Below, one piece after another: positions 35,430 through 43,201 of a DNA stretch of 64,000 bases (positions within the stretch are counted from its first letter, which is position 1; the number at the start of each line of letters is the position of its first letter). Both the position numbers and the translations under genes were made by a program. The stretch lies in contig JAEYOW010000015.1 of NCBI GenBank assembly GCA_023411375.1, positions 1-64,000 of the forward strand. Direction: 5' to 3'. The DNA comes from Bacillota bacterium. Its GTDB lineage: Bacteria > Bacillota > Clostridia > Christensenellales > Aristaeellaceae. The notes beneath the pieces were generated by a model. That model made no database searches. It worked only from the letters and a program-made list of their open reading frames with translations, and was not told the origin of the DNA.

Positions 35430-35471
35430 AATCTATGGCGGAGTCGGAGGATATGTGCGTCCGCGGACGCA
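35430..35471 (-). promoter_or_regulatory. Possible sporulation-type promoter and adjacent palindrome
   Basis: On the minus strand ACATATC and CATAGATT, 12 bp apart, resemble the mother-cell sigma-E pattern (-35 ATATT-like, -10 CATA...T), though the spacing is short. TGCGTCCGCGGACGCA at 35456-35471 is a perfect 16 nt palindrome touching the -35 side, a candidate operator. Weak evidence. Confidence 0.3.
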
Positions 35472-35547
35472 GCCCGGCACGGCAGGCCGCTTCGGCGAAA
35501 CAGTTTTCTGTTCCGATACTTATCTTTTTAATTTTTTAAATTTGATG

Positions 35548-35576
35548 TTTCACCCGTTCCCAATGCGGGGTATACT
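35548..35576 (+). promoter_or_regulatory. Promoter of the rubrerythrin gene
   Basis: TTTCAC and TATACT with 17 bp spacing, about 75 nt before the start codon. An AT-rich stretch lies just upstream. Confidence 0.55.
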
Positions 35577-35649
35577 TAAATCGTGAGCGGCGAAAGCGCT
35601 CTCAACCAAAAAAGAAATCAAACAACATTTAAAAGGAGGAACCCCCAAT

Positions 35650-36189
35650 ATGAAATGGATTTGCAAAGTTTGCGGTTATGTTCACGAAGGTCCCGAGGCT
35701 CCGGAATTCTGCCCCCAGTGCAAGGCTCCCAAGTCTAAGTTCCAGCCCATGGGTGAGGATAAGAGCTATGCGGACGAGCACCGCGTCGGCGTTGCCGAGG
35801 GCGTTGATCCCCGCATCATCGAGGGTCTTCGTATGAACTTCAACGGCGAGTGCACCGAGGTTGGCATGTATCTGGCCATGAGCCGCCAGGCGGACCGCGA
35901 CGGGTATCCCGAAGTGGCCGAGGCCTTTAAGCGCTATGCCTTTGAGGAAGCCGAGCATGCCGCGAAGTTTGCCGAGCTGTTGGGCGAGGTTGTTACCCCC
36001 TCCACCAAGAAGAACCTGGAGCTGCGCGCCGAGGCCGAGTGGGGCGCTACCGCCGGCAAGAAGGAGCTGGCGACGCTTGCCAAGGAGCTGAACCTCGACG
36101 CCATCCACGACACCGTGCATGAGATGTGCAAGGACGAAGCGCGTCACGGCAAGGGCTTCGACGGACTGCTGAAAAGGTACTTCGGCTGA
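35650..36189 (+). CDS. Reverse rubrerythrin (NADH-dependent peroxide reductase component)
   Basis: 179 aa. The rubredoxin domain is at the N-terminus (C5, C8, C21, C24 in CKVC and CPQC), followed by the four-helix diiron domain with NGECTEVGMYL, FEEAEHAAKF and CKDEARHGKG carrying the Glu/His ligands. This order is the reverse of classical rubrerythrin and is known from clostridia, where it reduces H2O2 and O2 in the cytoplasm. AAAAGGAGG precedes the start. Monocistronic, with promoter and terminator visible. Confidence 0.93.
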   Translation: MKWICKVCGYVHEGPEAPEFCPQCKAPKSKFQPMGEDKSYADEHRVGVAEGVDPRIIEGLRMNFNGECTEVGMYLAMSRQADRDGYPEVAEAFKRYAFEEAEHAAKFAELLGEVVTPSTKKNLELRAEAEWGATAGKKELATLAKELNLDAIHDTVHEMCKDEARHGKGFDGLLKRYFG

Positions 36190-36225
36190 GAAAATTATTA
36201 TAACCGCAGGTTATGCGTTGTATAA

Positions 36226-36262
36226 GCCGTGATTGGGGGACGCCTACGGGCGTTCCTCTTTT
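36226..36262 (+). terminator. Terminator of the rubrerythrin gene
   Basis: GGGGACGCC and GGGCGTTCC form a stem around a short loop, followed by TCTTTTTT. Confidence 0.82.
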
Positions 36263-36370
36263 TTGCCTTATTGTAAATTATCACAAACCCGGTACACAAA
36301 CTTGCCGAATTGCAATTTCAAACCGCGATATGCCGGATTCGGTCCTCGAAGACCGGCGAATCTTCACACC

Positions 36371-36399
36371 TTGACGGCAGGCAAAAATTCAGCTATACT
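36371..36399 (+). promoter_or_regulatory. Sigma-A promoter of the fluoride-responsive gene
   Basis: TTGACG and TATACT with 17 bp spacing. Transcription would begin at about 36405, immediately before the aptamer. Confidence 0.85.
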
Positions 36400-36407
36400 A
36401 ATGTTCA

Positions 36408-36466
36408 TTGGGAATGAAGTTCTCCCATGGGAAACCTAAACCGCTCTGAGAGCTGATGACTTCTGT
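36408..36466 (+). promoter_or_regulatory. Fluoride riboswitch (crcB motif)
   Basis: The layout fits the known fluoride aptamer. GGGA (36410) pairs with TCCC around the loop ATGAAGTTC. Then come AAACCTAAACC, a GCTC-TGA-GAGC hairpin and TGATGACTTCTG. The loop GAAGT can pair with ACTTC, the diagnostic pseudoknot. The last ten bases of the aptamer also form the 5' arm of the terminator, so fluoride binding would prevent termination. It sits between a consensus promoter and an antiporter gene, a known target class of this riboswitch. Confidence 0.9.
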
Positions 36467-36498
36467 GATTTTACTGTCGCAGAAGTCATTGGCTTTTT
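36456..36498 (+). terminator. Riboswitch-controlled terminator
   Basis: ATGACTTCTG (36456-36465) pairs with CAGAAGTCAT (36480-36489), followed by TGGCTTTTTG. The 5' arm overlaps the aptamer pseudoknot, giving mutually exclusive folds. Confidence 0.85.
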
Positions 36499-36520
36499 GC
36501 GTCTGATGGAGGTTCTTTTC

Positions 36521-37720
36521 GTGTTGACGTCACTGGCGCTCATTTTTCTTGTCGGGCTGGCAACCGCCTCAGCTTGCCAAAGGCTGCGGCTTCCCCGGAT
36601 CGTCGGTATGCTTGTGACCGGTATTGTTTTGGGGCCGTATGCCCTGGATTTGCTTGATGCATCGATCCTCGGCATCTCTGCCGAGCTTCGCCAAATGGCG
36701 CTCGTCATCATCCTGATCAAGGCAGGCCTTTCGCTGAATATCGCGGATTTAAAAAAAGTGGGGCGTCCGGCAGTCCTGATGTCCTTTCTGCCCGCCATAT
36801 TTGAAATTCTGGCTTTTGTTGTTATAGCGCCTTGGCTTTTGGGTGTAACTCAAATCGAAGCGGCGGTCATGGGCGCAGTGCTTGGGGCAGTCTCGCCCGC
36901 CGTTGTCGTCCCCAGGATGGTGCGGCTGATGGAAACGCGGTACGGAACCGGCAAAGGCATTCCCCAGCTCCTTCTTGCGGGCGCATCATTGGACGATGTC
37001 TTTGTTATCGTTCTGTTCTCAACGTTTGTCGGCATAGCGCAGGGCGGTACCGCCTCACTGGTAAATTTTATCGGGATTCCAGTTTCCATTCTGCTTGGCC
37101 TTGCGCTTGGCGGAATAACCGGCGTGCTGCTGGCCGCGTTTTTCGAAACAAGCTACGCTCATAAACGCTGCGTCAGAAACAGCGTAAAAGTGATGATTGT
37201 TCTGGGCTTCGCGTTTATACTCATCGCGGTAGAAACGTGGCTTGACGGCATTGTGCCGCTCTCTGGTCTGCTCGCCGTAATGGGCATGGCCTGCGCGTTG
37301 CGGATGCGCAGCCCCGCCTTCGTCTCCAGACGGCTTTGCGAAAAGTTTGGCAAGCTATGGCTCGCGGCCGAGGTTATCCTGTTTGTGCTGGTGGGCGCGG
37401 CGGTGGATATCCGCTATACCGCTGATGCGGGCGTTGCGGCGGTCGGGATGATCTTGATCGCACTTTGCTTCCGCGCGGTTGGCGTGCTGCTTTCCCTCGT
37501 CAAAACCCAGCTTACGGCCAGGGAGCGATTGTTTTGCGTGATCTCTTACCTTCCCAAGGCTACTGTACAGGCCGCCATCGGCTCCATCCCTCTTTCTCTG
37601 GGCCTGCCCTGCGGGAATATTGTCCTTTCTGTTGCGGTGCTTTCGATTCTCATCACCGCGCCTTTAGGAGCTATCGGCATGGATATAAGCTATCGGACGC
37701 TTCTGGTGAAAGAGCGCTGA
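36521..37720 (+). CDS. CPA2/Kef-type cation-proton antiporter under fluoride control
   Basis: 399 aa with about 12 membrane helices, no C-terminal TrkA domain. LVGLATASACQRLRLPRIVG and VTGIVLGPYALDL form the first helices of the Na_H_exchanger fold, and LAGASLDDVFVIVLF carries the Asp-Asp pair of the ion site. The start is taken as GTG 36521 because GGAGG lies 8 nt before it; an ATG at 36506 has none. The fluoride riboswitch implies that it helps survival in fluoride, either by exporting it or by correcting pH or ion balance. No crcB/fluc gene is in the window. Confidence 0.87.
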   Translation: MLTSLALIFLVGLATASACQRLRLPRIVGMLVTGIVLGPYALDLLDASILGISAELRQMALVIILIKAGLSLNIADLKKVGRPAVLMSFLPAIFEILAFVVIAPWLLGVTQIEAAVMGAVLGAVSPAVVVPRMVRLMETRYGTGKGIPQLLLAGASLDDVFVIVLFSTFVGIAQGGTASLVNFIGIPVSILLGLALGGITGVLLAAFFETSYAHKRCVRNSVKVMIVLGFAFILIAVETWLDGIVPLSGLLAVMGMACALRMRSPAFVSRRLCEKFGKLWLAAEVILFVLVGAAVDIRYTADAGVAAVGMILIALCFRAVGVLLSLVKTQLTARERLFCVISYLPKATVQAAIGSIPLSLGLPCGNIVLSVAVLSILITAPLGAIGMDISYRTLLVKER

Positions 37721-37799
37721 AAGAAACGGCTATGATGGGAAGCATATGTTCCCGTCCCGCTCCGATGCAAATTCCCCTATCAGACTCTCATCAAACCCA

Positions 37800-37828
37800 T
37801 TGACCCGATAGGCAATTCATGTTATATT
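37800..37828 (+). promoter_or_regulatory. Sigma-A promoter of the flavoprotein gene
   Basis: TTGACC and TATATT with exactly 17 bp spacing, 82 nt before the start codon. Confidence 0.8.
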
Positions 37829-37910
37829 ATTGTCAATCTATGATCAGCACAAATGGATACTTGGGCCTTTCCCTGTGCTGCGTGGAAATGCGACGATGGA
37901 GGTACCCCTT

Positions 37911-39581
37911 ATGAGGAAATGGATCTCACTTCTTCTGTGCCTCGGGCTTGTCATGGGCTTAATGACGGGCGCTCTGGCTTCGGAAACCAAAACCGGCAAG
38001 GCGACTGGCTTTGGCGGCGAACTAACGGTCGAAGTCACCACGGACAACGGAACCATCACCGCCGTCACCATTGTTAATCATAACGAAACCGCCGGTATTG
38101 GAACGCCCGCTCTGGAGCAATTGCCCGAAATGATCGTAGCCGCGGGCAGCGCCGCGGTGGACGCGATTGCCGGCGCGACCGTATCCAGCGAAGCGGTCAG
38201 GGCCGCCGTTCTCAACGCCCTCGACCCCGCGGCAAACCCCTATAGCCCGCCAGCAAAGGAGGAGGCCGTCCCCGTTGAAATCGAAGCCTCCGACGCTTAT
38301 CTGGGCTTTGGCCTGGTTAACAGCGGCCGTATTGGCCCCGGCGCGGACGACACCGAAACGCCCGTCTATTCCCTCAATCAGGTGTTTGCCCAGGTCCTGT
38401 TTGACGCGGATGGAAAAATCCTGCTGTGCAACGTGGATCAGCTTGAGGTAGCCACGCCCAACTACGATGGCGCGGGCATGCCCCATTTCAGCGGCTTCCC
38501 CGGCCAGGGCGGCTATAACCTGTGGGATGACGAGGCGCAGAAGGTAAATGGCAAGACTCAAGATACGGACGAAAACTTCCTGGCGGAAACCGCCTCGTGG
38601 CAGACCAAGCGCCAGCGCGGGGACAGCTATGTCATGGGCGTGGGCACCTGGGCAAGCCAGATGGACGCTTTCCAACGCATTTTTGCCGGTAAGACGGTGG
38701 ATGAGGTGTACGCCTGGTTCGGCGCGTACTGCTCAGACGCAAACGGCCGGCCTCTGACCGAAAAGAGCAGCAAGGAGGGGGACGCTGAGAAGTACGCCGC
38801 CCTTACCGACGAGGAAAAATCCATGCTGGCGGATGCGACTTCCGGCGCGACCATGTCCCTCAACGACAGCCACGGCGATATTCTCGGCGCGTTGAAAGCC
38901 GCCTATGAAAATCGCCGCCCCGTGACGCTGGAAGGCGTTACAGGCATGGGCCTTGGGCTTAGCACCTCAGGCCGTATCGGTCCCGGCAAGGATGACGTCG
39001 AAACCCAGGTCTACTCGCTAAACGAGATTTTCGCCACCACTTTGCTGGATGGCGAAGGCAAAATCAAGACCCTGTTTGTAGATCAGCTTGAGGTAGCCAC
39101 CCCCAATTACGACGGTGCGGGCATGCCCCATTTCAGCGGCTTCCCTGGCCAGGGCGGGTATAACCTGTGGGACGACGAGGCCCAGAAGGTAAACGGCAAG
39201 ACCGAGGATACGGAGGATACCTTCCTGACGGAAATCGCCTCATGGCAGACCAAGCGCCAGCGCGGGGAAAGCTATGTTATGGGTACCGGCACCTGGGCGG
39301 GCCAGATGGACGCGTTCCAAACCCTCTTTGCCGGAAAGACCGCGGATGAAATCAGCGCATGGTTCGACGCGTACTGTTCAGACGCGAACGGCCGTCCTTT
39401 GACCGAGAAGAGCGATAAGGAGGGCGACGCCGAAAAATACGCGGCCCTCAGCGACGAGGAAAAGGTCATGCTCGCGGACGCGACCTCCGGCGCGACCATG
39501 TCGCTCAACGACAGCCACGGCAATATTTTGTCGGCGATTGCCGGCAGCGTGAATAACGTCGTGGAGATCAACGTCAAATAA
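37911..39581 (+). CDS. Secreted FMN-binding protein with two near-identical C-terminal repeats
   Basis: 556 aa. A signal peptide (1-23, GALASE) is followed by an NqrC/RnfG-like FMN-binding domain (about 27-105) with DAIAGATVSS, where T90 could be the flavinylated residue. Two long repeats of about 195 aa (131-325 and 346-540) follow. Each ends in DATSGATMSLNDSHG with a Thr in the same motif (T314, T529). Covalent FMN is put on such Thr residues by ApbE; none is in this window. The protein should be an exported electron carrier with up to three flavins. GGAGG lies 8 nt before ATG 37911. Partner reductases are not adjacent. Confidence 0.82.
   Translation: MRKWISLLLCLGLVMGLMTGALASETKTGKATGFGGELTVEVTTDNGTITAVTIVNHNETAGIGTPALEQLPEMIVAAGSAAVDAIAGATVSSEAVRAAVLNALDPAANPYSPPAKEEAVPVEIEASDAYLGFGLVNSGRIGPGADDTETPVYSLNQVFAQVLFDADGKILLCNVDQLEVATPNYDGAGMPHFSGFPGQGGYNLWDDEAQKVNGKTQDTDENFLAETASWQTKRQRGDSYVMGVGTWASQMDAFQRIFAGKTVDEVYAWFGAYCSDANGRPLTEKSSKEGDAEKYAALTDEEKSMLADATSGATMSLNDSHGDILGALKAAYENRRPVTLEGVTGMGLGLSTSGRIGPGKDDVETQVYSLNEIFATTLLDGEGKIKTLFVDQLEVATPNYDGAGMPHFSGFPGQGGYNLWDDEAQKVNGKTEDTEDTFLTEIASWQTKRQRGESYVMGTGTWAGQMDAFQTLFAGKTADEISAWFDAYCSDANGRPLTEKSDKEGDAEKYAALSDEEKVMLADATSGATMSLNDSHGNILSAIAGSVNNVVEINVK
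38301..39530 (+). repeat. Tandem internal duplication in the flavoprotein gene
   Basis: Units 38301-38885 and 38946-39530 are 585 bp each, 645 bp apart start to start. Long runs differ only at third positions, for example around 38441-38560 and 39086-39205, which points to a recent duplication or ongoing gene conversion. Confidence 0.85.
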
Positions 39582-39593
39582 CGCAACCTTTCA

Positions 39594-39638
39594 ATGGCGC
39601 CCGCGCGGCCAAAAACCGCGCGGGCGCCATTTTCTTTT
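39594..39638. terminator. Terminator between flavoprotein and hom genes
   Basis: A perfect 15 bp stem (ATGGCGCCCGCGCGG with its complement) with loop CCAAAAA, followed by TTTCTTTTT. It serves the plus-strand gene. Confidence 0.9.
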
Positions 39639-39665
39639 TCCTGTTATAATGCAGCCGCGGCCGGT

Positions 39666-40949
39666 TTAGTCCTGCTCGACGCGCAGCATACTTTCCACCG
39701 TGGCGATCTCCACCCCGATTTCGTGGATGGCGTCCTGCATATCCCTTTCGCCCGCCCTATGGGTGATGAACACAACCGTCACGCGCCCGTCATGCTGCGC
39801 GCCCTTCTGCTGCATCGCCGCGATGCTTACGCCATGGTCCGCGAACGTCTGCGCGATTTTGCTTAACACGCCCGGCCTGTCCTGAGCCAGCATGCGCACA
39901 TAAAAGGCGCAGCTCCAATCGGTGTTGTTTTCCAGCGCCACAGTCGGATACAGCTCGTTTTCAAAGGTCGGGTACAGATGCTTCTGCGCGGACGCCGCCC
40001 GTACCAGATCGCTCACAATCGCGCTTGCCGTGGGCAGGTCGCCCGCGCCGCGCCCCATAAACATCATCTCCCCACAGGCATGCCCATATAGAAAGACGGC
40101 GTTAAACGCCCCGGATACGTTGGCCAGTGGATGGTCGTTTCGGATGAACGTCGGGTGTACGCGTGTTTCCACGCGCAGTCCGTCGCGCTTGGCGATCGCG
40201 AGCAGCTTGAGCGTATAGCCCAGCTCCTGCCCGCACCGGATATCCTCGGGCTGTACCTTCGTGATGCCTTCTACATACACATTTTCAAACGGTACCCGCC
40301 CATGGAAGGCCAAGCTGGAAAGGATGCTCAGTTTATAGGCCGCGTCCAGCCCCTCCACGTCGGAGGCCGGGTCCGGTTCCGCAAGGCCCAGGCGCTGCGC
40401 GTCGCTGAGCACCGTCTCGTAAGCCTCGCCTTCCCTGCTCATGCGGGTGAGGATGTAATTGGTGGTGCCGTTGACAATCCCGTAAATCCGATTGATTCGG
40501 TTCGCCTGAAGGCTTTCTTCCAGCGTATGGATAATAGGAATGGCTCCGCAGACCGCCGCCTCGTAATACAGCCCCGCTCCGCTTGCCTTAGCGGCCTTTT
40601 GGAGCTCATGCCAGTGAAGGGCAAAGGCGACCTTATTGGCCGTCACTACGGTCTTTCCACGGTTAAGGGCTTCCAACACCCAGGCATGCGCAGGCTCCTC
40701 CCCACCCAGAAATTCAAGAACGATGGATATTTCGGGGTCGTCCAGCACATCCTCCACGCGGTCGGTCAGCACCCCGTCCGGAAATTCAATCTCACGCTTT
40801 CTGGTCACATCGCGCACAAGCACCCGCTTGACCGAAAAGCGCAGCCCGGTGCGGTGCGCGATTTCACGGCTAAAACCGTTGAGCAGCCGCCACACGCCGC
40901 TGCCAACGTTGCCGCATCCAAAAAAGCCCACTTTGATTATCTTCTCCAT
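39666..40949 (-). CDS. hom: Homoserine dehydrogenase
   Basis: 427 aa. It reduces aspartate semialdehyde to homoserine with NAD(P)H for threonine and methionine synthesis. The Rossmann motif is KVGFFGCGNVGSGVW. TANKVAF and the catalytic region GAIPIIHTLEESLQANRI, GIVNGTTNYIL and PDPASDVEGLDAAYK are conserved. A C-terminal ACT domain (about 350-425, RPGVLSKIAQTFADHGVSI) suggests threonine feedback control. Start ATG 40949 with AAAGG 9 nt upstream. It lies 39 nt after coaX on the same strand. Confidence 0.95.
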   Translation of the reverse strand: MEKIIKVGFFGCGNVGSGVWRLLNGFSREIAHRTGLRFSVKRVLVRDVTRKREIEFPDGVLTDRVEDVLDDPEISIVLEFLGGEEPAHAWVLEALNRGKTVVTANKVAFALHWHELQKAAKASGAGLYYEAAVCGAIPIIHTLEESLQANRINRIYGIVNGTTNYILTRMSREGEAYETVLSDAQRLGLAEPDPASDVEGLDAAYKLSILSSLAFHGRVPFENVYVEGITKVQPEDIRCGQELGYTLKLLAIAKRDGLRVETRVHPTFIRNDHPLANVSGAFNAVFLYGHACGEMMFMGRGAGDLPTASAIVSDLVRAASAQKHLYPTFENELYPTVALENNTDWSCAFYVRMLAQDRPGVLSKIAQTFADHGVSIAAMQQKGAQHDGRVTVVFITHRAGERDMQDAIHEIGVEIATVESMLRVEQD

Positions 40950-40988
40950 CGTCCCCACCCTTTCGTCCGCTTCGGCCCGTTCCCCGCC

Positions 40989-41756
40989 TTACTGGTTGCG
41001 CTCGTAAATCAGGCGCAGGCCCTTTAAGGTCAAAAGCCCGTCAAGCTTGTTGATAATGCCGTCCTCCTCAGCCACCAGGCGCGCCATGCCTCCCGTAGCC
41101 ACTACAAAGGCGTCCGGCGCGTTCATCTCCTTGCGGATGCGCTGCACCAGGTAATCCACCTGCCCAATATAACCGTAAATCACGCCCGCTTGAAGATTTG
41201 TTACGGTTGTGCGCCCGATTACGTGATCCGGCCGCACCAGTTCAAACCGTGGCAGCTTGGAGGTGCCGCTCACAATCGCCTCGCTGGCCAGCTTCAAGCC
41301 CGGGCAGATGCAGCCGCCCAAAAACGCGCCCTGTGCGTCGATCGCGCCGAAGGAGGTCGCCGTGCCAAAATCAATAAACACGCACGGCCCGCCATATTCC
41401 GCCTGCGCGGCCACGGCGTTGGCGATGCGGTCGCTCCCCAGCTCCCGCGGATTCTCGTATTTCAAATTGATACCCGTCCTGACGCCCGGCGCGACGAACA
41501 TCGGCGCTTTACCAAAATAATTCTTGCACATGTGCTCAAGGGTGAAGTTGATCGTGGGCACGACGCTGGAAATCACCACGCCCTCCACGGTCCGCATGTC
41601 ATACCCCTCGTGCGCGAACAGCCCGGACAAAATCAGCCCGTATTCGTCCGAGGTATAGGTTTTGCTGGTGGAGATACGCCAATACTGGCGCATCTTCTTA
41701 CCCTCAAAAAGGGCTGTCTTGATGTTGGTGTTGCCCACGTCCATTGTAAAAATCAT
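40989..41756 (-). CDS. coaX: Type III pantothenate kinase
   Basis: 255 aa. It phosphorylates pantothenate, the first step to coenzyme A. The ASKHA-fold motifs are MDVGNTNIKTALF, ISSVVPTINF, PGVRTGINLKYENPRELGSD, FIDFGTATSF and VVATGGMARL. Start ATG 41756 follows GGGAGG by 12 nt; an ATG at 41768 is too close to that site. It follows the S-component gene on the same strand by 47 nt, suggesting uptake and phosphorylation of the same vitamin. Confidence 0.94.
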   Translation of the reverse strand: MIFTMDVGNTNIKTALFEGKKMRQYWRISTSKTYTSDEYGLILSGLFAHEGYDMRTVEGVVISSVVPTINFTLEHMCKNYFGKAPMFVAPGVRTGINLKYENPRELGSDRIANAVAAQAEYGGPCVFIDFGTATSFGAIDAQGAFLGGCICPGLKLASEAIVSGTSKLPRFELVRPDHVIGRTTVTNLQAGVIYGYIGQVDYLVQRIRKEMNAPDAFVVATGGMARLVAEEDGIINKLDGLLTLKGLRLIYERNQ

Positions 41757-41803
41757 CGGTATCAGCATCCTCCCTCAAGCTTTGGCGATGATGAGACGGC
41801 CTT

Positions 41804-42517
41804 TCAGGTCCCCTCCGGCCCGCCATTTCTCGGCGCGGCGGCCTTGCCCGGCGCGCGCCTGCCACGCCGCGTCACCGCGTCCACCGCCACCTTGATCATC
41901 GGCACGATCACCGCCGCCACAATCGCCTCGCCAATGCCGTTAGGCACGCCAACCGCCGCCACGATCCACGCGCCCGCGTTATTGAGGTAACCGGCCTCGG
42001 CGTTGCCAGCGGAGATCATCTCGTTGAGCATGGCAGTGAGGTCCGCGTTGTATAGCAGGTTAATTGCCAATAGAACCAAAACCGTATTCATCAATGCGCC
42101 AACTCCCGAAGCTAATGCAACTCCTACTTTATCTAGTGTTGCACTTTTTGTTGGGATTTTTTTCCAAATCCAATAAGTTAAAAATCCAACTAATGGGAAT
42201 ACCAATCTTGGTAAAACACTGACAAGTGGGTTCTGAAAAAAAGGTGTTAGTAATCCAGTGCCACCTTGCAACGCGCGCAGCCAACTACAACAACCAAAAA
42301 CCAGTCCAACCACTAATCCCACCCATGGCCCCTCCACTATCATCCCTATGAGAACAGGAACATGTACTGTTGTTGCTGATATAAACGGCAGGGGAATCAT
42401 GCCGATGGGTGTAAATACCAGCACCGCCGTCACGGCACTGAGCATACCCGCCACGACCATCTTACGGATCATTTCACTTTGCCTGTTGCGTCTTTTGAGT
42501 ACCTCACTGGTTGCCAT
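41804..42517 (-). CDS. ECF transporter S component, probably for pantothenate; mosaic GC content
   Basis: 237 aa, about six membrane helices, consistent with a vitamin-binding S component. The N-terminal part SAVTAVLVFTPIGMIPLP is the usual first helix region. coaX downstream suggests pantothenate as substrate; this is inference. GGAGG lies 9 nt before ATG 42517. The DNA from about 42055 to 42395 is much more AT-rich than the rest: by hand count about 33 % GC over 42121-42240 against about 65 % over 41881-41940. The reading frame stays open and the protein looks normal across the joints. Confidence 0.82.
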   Translation of the reverse strand: MATSEVLKRRNRQSEMIRKMVVAGMLSAVTAVLVFTPIGMIPLPFISATTVHVPVLIGMIVEGPWVGLVVGLVFGCCSWLRALQGGTGLLTPFFQNPLVSVLPRLVFPLVGFLTYWIWKKIPTKSATLDKVGVALASGVGALMNTVLVLLAINLLYNADLTAMLNEMISAGNAEAGYLNNAGAWIVAAVGVPNGIGEAIVAAVIVPMIKVAVDAVTRRGRRAPGKAAAPRNGGPEGT

Positions 42518-42629
42518 TTGTTCATTCCTCCGTTCGAGTTCTTTCAGGATACCCGACGTGACCATGGAAAATCAGGGGAAATCTTGGGCCGCGTCCGCCT
42601 CCGCGAAGATGGCGGCGCGCCTTGAAAGC

Positions 42630-42658
42630 ATTATAAAGCCTAAGCGTGGGATTGTAAA
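42630..42658 (-). promoter_or_regulatory. Sigma-A promoter of the S-component/coaX operon
   Basis: On the minus strand TTTACA and TATAAT with 17 bp spacing. It leaves a leader of about 105 nt before the start codon, in which I see no known riboswitch. Confidence 0.8.
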
Positions 42659-42671
42659 GGCTTGGCGCGCC

Positions 42672-42713
42672 AAAAAGGGCGGCACGGCGACCATCTCGCG
42701 CCATACCGCCCCC
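42672..42713 (-). terminator. Terminator after the CD1247-type gene
   Basis: Minus strand: GGGCGG..TGGCG pairs with CGCCG..CCGCCC around a short loop, followed by TTTTT. The S-component promoter lies directly upstream of it in plus coordinates. Confidence 0.75.
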
Positions 42714-42736
42714 TCAGAGCCTGTTTTTTCTTTGTT

Positions 42737-43162
42737 CTACTCGTCATCCTCTGCCGTGTCGGTGAAGAAGGGCTTGCCGCACGCCTCGCACACGGGGCTT
42801 TCGTCAAAGTCGATATCTGCCGCCTTGATCATGACGCTCTTGCCGCAATGGGGGCAGTCGAAGGAAAGCTCTTCCTCATCTTCATACTCGCCGCACATAT
42901 CGCAGTCCTCGTCGTCGCAGCCGCATTCGTCGTCCTCGTCGCCAAAGAGCACTTCCTCCATGTCGGCAAGGTCGGCATCGATATCGTCCACATATTCCTC
43001 AAGCTCTCCGATATCGTCGTCCATCTCCGAAACCTTCTGCGCCATCTCGTCCAGCACGCTCAGCATTTCAAGCATGAGCTTGTTCTCGTTCTTTTCCTTA
43101 TCCAGGCCCATGCCCTCGGCCAGGCCGCGAAGGTACGCGGCGCGATCTGTCAAATTACTCAT
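42737..43162 (-). CDS. CD1247 N-terminal domain protein with zinc-ribbon-like tail
   Basis: 141 aa, very acidic. Residues 1-60 match the conserved N-terminal domain (NLTDRAAYLRGLAEGMGL) of a clostridial family named after C. difficile CD1247. A coiled, Asp/Glu-rich middle follows. The C-terminal half has two Cys clusters (CGCDDEDCDMC, then FDCPHCGK and VCEACGK), the last four forming a zinc ribbon. Function unknown. AAGGAG lies 6 nt before ATG 43162. It follows efp by 39 nt in the same operon, which hints at a role in translation or RNA, without proof. Confidence 0.8.
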   Translation of the reverse strand: MSNLTDRAAYLRGLAEGMGLDKEKNENKLMLEMLSVLDEMAQKVSEMDDDIGELEEYVDDIDADLADMEEVLFGDEDDECGCDDEDCDMCGEYEDEEELSFDCPHCGKSVMIKAADIDFDESPVCEACGKPFFTDTAEDDE

Positions 43163-43201
43163 TTTCTTCTCCTTCACAACGCCGCATAAGCGGCGGCGCG
43201 C

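Noticed and set aside
38301..39530. Assembly artefact explaining the repeat in the flavoprotein gene
   Set aside because: The copies differ at many third positions and at several residues, so they are real diverged units; the copy number still deserves a long-read check.
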